A stretch of DNA of 64,000 nucleotides from Harryflintia acetispora (GTDB lineage Bacteria > Bacillota > Clostridia > Oscillospirales > Ruminococcaceae), in the NCBI GenBank assembly GCA_004340125.1, contig SLUK01000008.1:1-64000 (forward strand), written 5' to 3'. Made by a program: the position numbers and the translations under genes. Under the pieces are notes generated by a model. That model saw only the letters and a program-made list of their open reading frames with translations, had not been told where the DNA came from and searched no databases. Positions 58,769 to 64,000 of the stretch are shown piece by piece. How positions within the stretch are numbered: position 1 is the stretch's first letter; every line of letters begins with the position of its first letter.

Positions 58769-59575
58769 TTAAGCCTTGATCCCGCTCATGGCTATGCTTT
58801 CCACAAACCGTTTCTGCAAAAGCACATACCCGATGAACGGCGGGACAAATACGAGCGTGGCCCCCGCCATCATCAGCCCGTAGTTGGTGCCGTAGTTCGT
58901 GCGCAGCATAGCCACCGCAAGGGTCATGGTCCGCATGTGGTTGTCGCTCACCATCACCAAAGGCCAAAGGAAGTCGTTCCATACTGTGATGAAGGTAAAG
59001 ATGGTCAGCGAGACGATGGCCGAACGCGCGACGGGCAGCACCACATTGATAAACGTGATCCTCTCATTGGCTCCGTCGATCCTGGCCGCCTCGAGCAGGT
59101 CGTCGGGGATCGACATCATCGACTGGGTCATCAAAAAAACGGTAAATGCGTTGACCACCGGCAGCATCAGGATAAAATGGGTGTTGTTGAGCCCCATGGC
59201 GCTTACAATGATATACATGGGGATCAGCGTGACCTGCCCGGGGATCATCATCGTCAGGATGATCCCATAATAGAGGGCGTTCCTGCCCGGAAACTTCTTT
59301 TTGGCGAAGCCATAGCCGGCCATCGCGCCTAAAATGACGTTGATCAGGATCGCGCCCGCCACCACGGCCGCGGAGTTTAAGAAGTACCTGACAAAGTCCA
59401 GGGACACGAAGATCCTTTCATAGTTGGTGAAGCTGTATTCAGAAAAATCCCAGGAGACCGTCGTGGTGAAATTCGAGGTCATCGACATCATCGCCATATA
59501 GATGAGAGGCAGAACCATCAGGGCCGTGATTCCGGTGAGCAGCAGCATCCAGGCAATCTTTAAAGCTTTGCGCAT
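58769..59575 (-). CDS. Carbohydrate ABC transporter permease (MalG/AraQ type)
   Basis: A 268-residue inner-membrane permease with six predicted helices and the cytoplasmic EAA loop EAARIDGANERITFINVVLP, which contacts the ATPase. It is the second of two permeases of a CUT1-type importer. The gene lies 15 bp after the other permease gene. No ATPase gene is present; many Firmicutes use one shared MsmK-like ATPase for several such systems. Confidence 0.92.
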   Translation of the reverse strand: MRKALKIAWMLLLTGITALMVLPLIYMAMMSMTSNFTTTVSWDFSEYSFTNYERIFVSLDFVRYFLNSAAVVAGAILINVILGAMAGYGFAKKKFPGRNALYYGIILTMMIPGQVTLIPMYIIVSAMGLNNTHFILMLPVVNAFTVFLMTQSMMSIPDDLLEAARIDGANERITFINVVLPVARSAIVSLTIFTFITVWNDFLWPLVMVSDNHMRTMTLAVAMLRTNYGTNYGLMMAGATLVFVPPFIGYVLLQKRFVESIAMSGIKA

Positions 59576-59590
59576 TTTAACTCCCCTCCC

Positions 59591-60472
59591 TTAAATGGAG
59601 CCGTCTCCCGAGCGGTTGAGAACCTTCGTCTGGACAAAAGAGATCAAAACGATGATGATGAGCAGCACATAGGCCTGCGCGGAGGCATAGCCGAGATTGA
59701 ACTGCTTGAAGCTGGTGTTATAGATCGTCATGACCATGGTGGTCGTGCTAAAGCCCGGCCCGCCCTGGGTGAGAGAGAAGACCAGATCGAACGCCTGAAA
59801 GGACCAGATGGTGCCGAGAATGACGATGAGGAAGGTGGACGCACGCAGCAGGGGGATGGTGATGTAGACGAGCTTCTGCCCAAAGCTGCACCCTTCCACA
59901 TCGGCGCTCTCATAAAGGGATTTGGGAATATCCAGGATGGCGGCAAAATAGATCACCATAAAGTATCCCAGGTTGCGCCACACCGTCACGATACAGGCGC
60001 TCATCAGCGCGTGGTTGATGTCCAGAAAGGTGACCGCCGGTATGCTCAGCAAGCCCAAAGCCTCGTTTATCAGGCCGGTCGGCCCCATAAACGCCCTCCA
60101 GATAATGCCCGCGACCATGCTGGAGGCGATCACCGGGACGAACAGCGTGCCGCGGATGAACTGGCTCCACCTCCCCTGGCGGAAGGTGGACAGCCAGAAC
60201 GCGAGCAAAAGGGCGAGCACCGTCTGCACCGGGACCGTGACGACGGTATAGATCAGCGTGTTTATCATGCTGGCCCGCAGCACGGGGTCCCGGATGAGCT
60301 TTGCATAATTGTCCCATCCGGTGAACACCGGCGCCCTGACGCCATCAAAATTTGTAAAGCTGTAGTAAAGGGAGATGAAGATCGGCACCACGGACATGAG
60401 CAGGACGACCAGGCAGATGGGGGCGATGTATACATAACCGGTGAGATCCGTCTTTCTCTTGTTCCTGCGCAT
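59591..60472 (-). CDS. Carbohydrate ABC transporter permease (MalF/AraP type)
   Basis: A 293-residue permease with six helices, the EAA-like loop ESADVEGCSFGQKLVYITIPLL in two parts, and the typical GWDNYAKLIRDP segment after the first helix. It pairs with the permease encoded next and takes substrate from the binding protein encoded 36 bp upstream. Confidence 0.92.
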   Translation of the reverse strand: MRRNKRKTDLTGYVYIAPICLVVLLMSVVPIFISLYYSFTNFDGVRAPVFTGWDNYAKLIRDPVLRASMINTLIYTVVTVPVQTVLALLLAFWLSTFRQGRWSQFIRGTLFVPVIASSMVAGIIWRAFMGPTGLINEALGLLSIPAVTFLDINHALMSACIVTVWRNLGYFMVIYFAAILDIPKSLYESADVEGCSFGQKLVYITIPLLRASTFLIVILGTIWSFQAFDLVFSLTQGGPGFSTTTMVMTIYNTSFKQFNLGYASAQAYVLLIIIVLISFVQTKVLNRSGDGSI

Positions 60473-60508
60473 ACAAGCCCTCCTAACTGATGTTGCCGCT
60501 ATCGGCGG

Positions 60509-61813
60509 TCATTGGTTCCTGCTTTTGAAGTCGGCGATCGCCTGATTGCCGTACTGCTGCGCCTCCGCCAGCCCTTCGTCGATGGAGATCTGATCGTTCA
60601 TGATGAGCTGGATCTGCTTGAGCAGATAATCATAGACCAGCGTCCCTTCCAATGTCGCGTTGAGGGTGCGCATCTTGCCGCCGTCCTTGAGATAGGCGTC
60701 TTCAAACAGGGGCGAGCCGAGATAGGGCACATCCTTGCGGGGAGAGGCCTGGGTATGGAATTCATGGAGCCGGTCTATGCCCTCCTTGCTCAGCACATGC
60801 TTGATCAGATCGACCGACAGCTGCGGGTCGGAGCTGCTCGACATCAAGGTGAGATAGTCGGTCGGCGCGAAGGTCCAGGATTCCTCATCCTCCAGCGCGG
60901 TGACATAGCCCCATTCGAGGTCCGGATAGTTGGGCAGATAATTGCACGCATCGCCCGAGGAGACCATGGTCATGGCGCCTTTTCCGGAGCAGAAGTGGCT
61001 GACGAAAATGTCGTTGAGGGTCACCGACGACCACTCGGGCGGCACGACCTTGTCCACATGGATCAGGTCGTATAAAAACTGAAGGGATTTCTTTCCCGCG
61101 GGCGAGTCGATGATCACCTCGTCCCCCGCCTCGTTGTAGATGTCGCCGCCCGCCTGCCAGAGGAACGGATAATAGGTGGAGGGCAGGAGCCCATAGTAAG
61201 AATCGGCGAACGAGGTGACATATCCCCATTGGTCGATATTGCCGTCCCCGTCCTTGTCCTGGGTGGCGGCCTTTGCTATGCGCCGCAGGTCCTCCCAGGT
61301 CTTCGGCGGCTGCTCACCCAGCTCGTCGAGGATCGTCTTATTGTATAGGATGACGCGGGGATCCCCCGAGGCAAAGGGCACGCCATACTGCCCGCCCATG
61401 ATGTACCCGCTGTCCCAGGCGATGAAATTGTCCTTCTCCTCCTGGGTAAAGTAGGAGTTCACGTCCGCGACCGCCCCCATCGTGATAAAGGGCGGGTACA
61501 TCTCAACATACATGTACCCCACATCCGGGCCGGCGTTCCCGGCGATGGAGGTCAGATACTTCTCCTCATACCCCTCCCAGGGGATGACCGTAAACTCCAC
61601 TTTACAGTTGTTCTTTTCTTCAAAGCTCTGGATCACAGGCGCCCAGATTTCTTCATCGAGCGCGTCGACGGTCGCATAGGGAGGCATCCACCAGGTGAGC
61701 TGCTTGGCTTCGCCTGGAGCGGAGGCGTTTTTTTCCGATCCGGCCGGTGAACCGCACGCGGCCAATGAGGTCATCAATGCGCATGCCGCCAGGAGAGCGA
61801 TAACTCGTTTCAT
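60509..61813 (-). CDS. ABC transporter solute-binding lipoprotein for oligosaccharides
   Basis: A 434-residue family 1 extracellular solute-binding protein. A lipoprotein signal ends LAAC (Cys20). The mature part has the family features QLTWWMPPYATVDAL, SFEEKNNCKVEFTVIPWEGYEEKY, YMYVEMYPPFITMG, GVPFASGDPRVILYNKTILDELG and GKGAMTMVSSGD. The sugar is not readable from sequence; the hydrolase, kinase and deacetylase genes suggest a HexNAc-containing oligosaccharide. It is first in the operon, just downstream of an AT-rich control region shared with the divergent AraC-type regulator. Confidence 0.92.
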   Translation of the reverse strand: MKRVIALLAACALMTSLAACGSPAGSEKNASAPGEAKQLTWWMPPYATVDALDEEIWAPVIQSFEEKNNCKVEFTVIPWEGYEEKYLTSIAGNAGPDVGYMYVEMYPPFITMGAVADVNSYFTQEEKDNFIAWDSGYIMGGQYGVPFASGDPRVILYNKTILDELGEQPPKTWEDLRRIAKAATQDKDGDGNIDQWGYVTSFADSYYGLLPSTYYPFLWQAGGDIYNEAGDEVIIDSPAGKKSLQFLYDLIHVDKVVPPEWSSVTLNDIFVSHFCSGKGAMTMVSSGDACNYLPNYPDLEWGYVTALEDEESWTFAPTDYLTLMSSSSDPQLSVDLIKHVLSKEGIDRLHEFHTQASPRKDVPYLGSPLFEDAYLKDGGKMRTLNATLEGTLVYDYLLKQIQLIMNDQISIDEGLAEAQQYGNQAIADFKSRNQ

Positions 61814-61991
61814 CGTAACGTTCCTTTCTCATCATGGTGTGTTTTTCATTCGGTTCTGCATCGTGGAAAATGTCGATTATGTATATTACATCCATATTAT
61901 ATATTAGCAAATCAAAAATTTATATATAATTTCATTCATACACTAGAAAATTCTTTCACAAAGCGGTATAATTGACCAGGAGGCGAAAAAG
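61814..61991. promoter_or_regulatory. Divergent control region of the amino-sugar locus
   Basis: A strongly AT-rich stretch (about 61870-61945) between the binding-protein gene and the regulator. It contains TATAAT boxes facing both ways, including one about 20 bp before the regulator start. None has a convincing -35 box, which fits activator dependence. The regulator probably binds here. Confidence 0.55.
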
Positions 61992-62828
61992 ATGGACATC
62001 ATCCTGGACCAGCAAAAAATCATGGAACTGCTGAATAATTTCACCGCTTTGATCGATGTGAAATTCACGCTTCTGGACGTCCAGTTCAACGAGCTGCTGG
62101 TCACAAAGGCGAAGCATCCGTTTTGCGCCTACATCCAGTCCCACCCCATCGGCTATCAAAAGTGCTATGATTCGGACAAAAGCGCCTTCGAGAAGGTCAC
62201 CGCTTGCAGGGATCAATTTGTTTACCGATGCCATGCCGGACTGATCGAGGCCTGCTTTCCCGTGATCGAGCGGGATACGGTCATCTCCTATCTGATGTTC
62301 GGCCAGATCCTGGACAATACGTCCATCCAAAAGCAGTGGGACGAGGTGAAGGAGCGGTGCTCCTGGTATCCGGGGATCGAGTCGCTGGAGGACCATTTTT
62401 TTCACCTCAAGCAGTTCGACCTGCATGAAATCGAGGCCTGCGCCTCGATCGTATCGGCCTGCACGGCCTATGTCTGGCTCAGCGAACTGGTCCGCTCCAA
62501 AGAGCCGAATTATGCCCAGCGGATCAGGGCCTATATCGACACGCATTATCACCAGCCCATCACCCTGGACGATATTTCCGCTGAAATCAAGCTGGGGAAG
62601 ACCATGCTCTGTCAGATCGCCCGCTCCCAATTGGGGGACACCGTCAACAAGCTGATCGCAAAAAAACGCATCGAGGCGGCAAAGGCCTATTTGGAGACGA
62701 CAAACTACCCCATTTCACAGATCGCGGAACTTGTCGGGATCAGCGACTACAATTACTTCACCAAAATATTCAAGTCCCACACTTCCATGACGCCGACGCA
62801 GTATAAGAAGCAATTGCAGCTGAAATGA
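61992..62828 (+). CDS. AraC-family regulator with PocR ligand-binding domain
   Basis: The 278-residue protein has an N-terminal PocR-type sensory domain (about 5-165) recognisable by the conserved Cys/His series PFCAYIQS, YQKCYDSDKSAF, FVYRCHAGLIEACFPV and YLMFGQIL. A C-terminal AraC double helix-turn-helix follows (about 180-275: ITLDDISAEIKLGKTMLCQIAR and ISQIAELVGISDYNYFTKIFK, each in parts). PocR domains bind small molecules such as diols or sugar derivatives. It is divergent from the ABC/hydrolase operon and most likely activates it. AGGAGG precedes the ATG. Confidence 0.9.
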   Translation: MDIILDQQKIMELLNNFTALIDVKFTLLDVQFNELLVTKAKHPFCAYIQSHPIGYQKCYDSDKSAFEKVTACRDQFVYRCHAGLIEACFPVIERDTVISYLMFGQILDNTSIQKQWDEVKERCSWYPGIESLEDHFFHLKQFDLHEIEACASIVSACTAYVWLSELVRSKEPNYAQRIRAYIDTHYHQPITLDDISAEIKLGKTMLCQIARSQLGDTVNKLIAKKRIEAAKAYLETTNYPISQIAELVGISDYNYFTKIFKSHTSMTPTQYKKQLQLK

Positions 62829-62836
62829 TCCCGCAC

Positions 62837-62876
62837 AAAAAGGGAGGACCGCCGGCCGGCGGTCCTCCCTTTTATT
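62837..62876. terminator. Bidirectional terminator between the AraC-type gene and hisE
   Basis: A 14-bp stem (AAGGGAGGACCGCC with GGCGGTCCTCCCTT) around GGCC, with T runs on both strands, lies between the convergent genes. Confidence 0.88.
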
Positions 62877-63202
62877 TAACTTTCCCGATCCACCTTGTGG
62901 AACTGCTTGAGGTTGCCGATCTTCTGCCGGCGCTGCTCCAAGATTGCCTCGACCTCTTCCAATGGGATCTCCTGCTGCGCCATCAGCACCAGCAGGTGAT
63001 AGAGCAGGTCGCAGATTTCATTCTCGGTGTCCTCGTTTTTGCCGTTCTTGGCGGCGATGATCACCTCCGAGCACTCCTCGCCGCATTTCTTTAGTATTTT
63101 ATCCAGCCCCTGCTCGAAGAGATAGCAGGTATAGGAGCCCTCCCGGGGCTCCCGTTTTCTCTGCTGCACGACCTCGTAAAGGCCGCGGATCACGTCCTGC
63201 AT
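62876..63202 (-). CDS. hisE: Phosphoribosyl-ATP pyrophosphatase
   Basis: HisE hydrolyses phosphoribosyl-ATP to phosphoribosyl-AMP, the second step of histidine synthesis. The 108-residue all-helical protein has the MazG-like metal-binding motif KKCGEECSEVIIAAKNG and EICDLLYHLLVLM. It is separate from hisI here rather than fused as in E. coli. It follows hisI by 4 bp, with AAAGGAGG before the ATG, and ends the operon. Confidence 0.96.
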   Translation of the reverse strand: MQDVIRGLYEVVQQRKREPREGSYTCYLFEQGLDKILKKCGEECSEVIIAAKNGKNEDTENEICDLLYHLLVLMAQQEIPLEEVEAILEQRRQKIGNLKQFHKVDRES

Positions 63203-63206
63203 CGCG

Positions 63207-63545
63207 CTATTCCTCCTTTGGCTGTAATGGAATATCCTTAAAAAAGCAGCTGTGGCTGCCGGTGTGGCAGGCGGGCCCGGTCTGCTCCACGACGGCGAGC
63301 AGGGTATCGTCGTCGCAGTCGGCGTGTAAAGAGACCACCCTTTGCAGATGCCCCGAGGTCGCCCCCTTGTTCCAGAGCTCCTGCCGCGAGCGGGAATAAA
63401 ACCAGGTATACCCGCTCTCGAGCGTGCGCCGCAGGCTCTCGCGGTTCATGTAGGCGAGCATCAACACCTGGCCGGTGGAATACTCCTGCACCACGCAGGG
63501 GATCAGCTCGGACTTCTGAAAATACCGCTCCAAATCCATCTTCAT
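63207..63545 (-). CDS. hisI: Phosphoribosyl-AMP cyclohydrolase
   Basis: HisI opens the adenine ring of phosphoribosyl-AMP, the third step of histidine synthesis. From the ATG at 63543-63545 it has 112 residues with [36 protein letters not shown], the metal-binding DCDDDTLL, and [17 protein letters not shown] lies upstream of this ATG. It overlaps the end of hisF by reading into its last codons on the same strand but in another frame or directly abuts it, as usual in tight his operons (hisF stop is at 63557-63559). Confidence 0.95.
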   Translation of the reverse strand: MKMDLERYFQKSELIPCVVQEYSTGQVLMLAYMNRESLRRTLESGYTWFYSRSRQELWNKGATSGHLQRVVSLHADCDDDTLLAVVEQTGPACHTGSHSCFFKDIPLQPKEE

Positions 63546-63556
63546 GGCCACCCCCT

Positions 63557-64000
63557 TCACACTTTCCGCACCGGGATGCCCCGCTTTCGCAGGTACTCCT
63601 TGACCTGCGAGACGGTCAGCTCCTTGTAGTGAAAGAGCGAGGCCGCCAGCGCCGCAGAGGCGCCCGTCTCCTCGAACACCTCGCCAAAATCCTCCAGCTT
63701 CCCGCAGCCGCCCGAGGCGATCACCGGCACCGGCACTTTTTGGCAGACCTGCCGTGTGAGCTCGAGGTCGAACCCGTTTTTGGTCCCGTCCGCGTCCATC
63801 GAGGTGAGCAGGATCTCCCCCGCCCCCAGGGTACAGACCCGCTCGGCCCAGGCGAGCGCATCGAGCCCGGTGTCGATCCGTCCGCCGTTTACCACCACAT
63901 GAAAGCTCCCGTCCGCGCTGCGCCGCGCATCGATGGCCACCACCACGCACTGGCTGCCGAAGCGGTCGGCCGCCTGCCTGATGATCTGCGGGTCCCGCAC
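63557..64000 (-). CDS. hisF: Imidazole glycerol phosphate synthase cyclase subunit (5' part cut by window edge)
   Basis: HisF closes the imidazole ring with ammonia from HisH. Only the C-terminal 148 or so residues are visible: [47 protein letters not shown] with the second catalytic Asp, [14 protein letters not shown] and [22 protein letters not shown] (each shown in part). The catalytic Asp of the N-terminus is outside the window. It starts upstream of base 64000 on the minus strand and runs into hisI and hisE. Confidence 0.95.
   Translation of the reverse strand: MRDPQIIRQAADRFGSQCVVVAIDARRSADGSFHVVVNGGRIDTGLDALAWAERVCTLGAGEILLTSMDADGTKNGFDLELTRQVCQKVPVPVIASGGCGKLEDFGEVFEETGASAALAASLFHYKELTVSQVKEYLRKRGIPVRKV

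Overview
The window reads as a G+C-rich, endospore-forming, anaerobic member of the Firmicutes (class Clostridia, probably the Oscillospiraceae/Ruminococcaceae side). Evidence: a stage II sporulation protein D gene, a V/A-type rather than only F-type ATPase operon, lar genes, a Firmicute-type str operon, sigma-A-like promoters (TTGACA-17-TATAAT) and strong Shine-Dalgarno sequences. The lineage is inferred from gene content and style, not from a marker search.

Layout. 1-0.9 kb: 3' part of a secreted GLUG-repeat protein (member A). 0.9-8.1 kb: larB, a YdcF-like protein, an aldehyde dehydrogenase, a DUF3810 membrane protein, a small Smr protein, a HAD phosphatase and a lipoprotein. 8.3-12.7 kb: a membrane protein, citrate synthase, SpoIID and a DUF4358 lipoprotein. 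13-25.3 kb: the str region rpoB-rpoC-rpsL-rpsG-fusA-tuf. 25.7-28.5 kb: two tandem GLUG genes (B and C). 28.7-38.4 kb: a ten-gene V-type ATPase operon that contains an extra membrane-domain-less copy of subunit I. 38.8-44.9 kb: bactofilin, a secreted carboxypeptidase-regulatory-domain protein, a THUMP RNA methyltransferase, a polysaccharide deacetylase and citramalate synthase. 44.9-46.2 kb: GLUG gene D. 46.5-52.9 kb: purB, an aspartate aminotransferase (class Ic), larC, larE, asnS. 53.4-54.7 kb: GLUG gene E. 54.8-62.8 kb: an amino-sugar glycan locus (GH123-type hydrolase, NagA-like deacetylase, ROK kinase, ABC importer without its own ATPase, PocR/AraC regulator). 62.9-64 kb: end of a his operon (hisF, hisI, hisE).

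Main discovery. Each of the four GLUG surface-protein genes whose upstream DNA is visible (B, C, D, E) is preceded by the same module. An imperfect inverted repeat built like a tyrosine-recombinase site (two 11-bp arms around a 5-bp core) flanks a 164-165 bp segment with one near-consensus sigma-A promoter (TTGC/TTGT, 17-bp spacer, TATAAT/TATACT). In all four the promoter points AWAY from the gene. The core is identical within each pair but different between loci (GATAT, GACGT, GGCTA, ACCTT), as expected for site-specific inversion that must not cross-react between loci. In B, C and D the distal site is itself a perfect intrinsic-terminator hairpin; in E a separate strong terminator sits just outside the segment. 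The simplest reading is a family of phase-variable invertible promoters, all OFF in this assembly, that individually switch a repertoire of secreted proteins with a conserved N-terminal half and a variable C-terminal half. No recombinase gene lies in the window, so it would act in trans.

How the rest works together: the str and V-ATPase operons are housekeeping; the GH123/NagA/ROK/ABC locus forms one import-and-degrade pathway for a HexNAc glycan under a divergent regulator; larB lies 48 kb from larC-larE although all three serve nickel-pincer cofactor synthesis. I saw no rRNA, tRNA, CRISPR array, insertion sequence or prophage.
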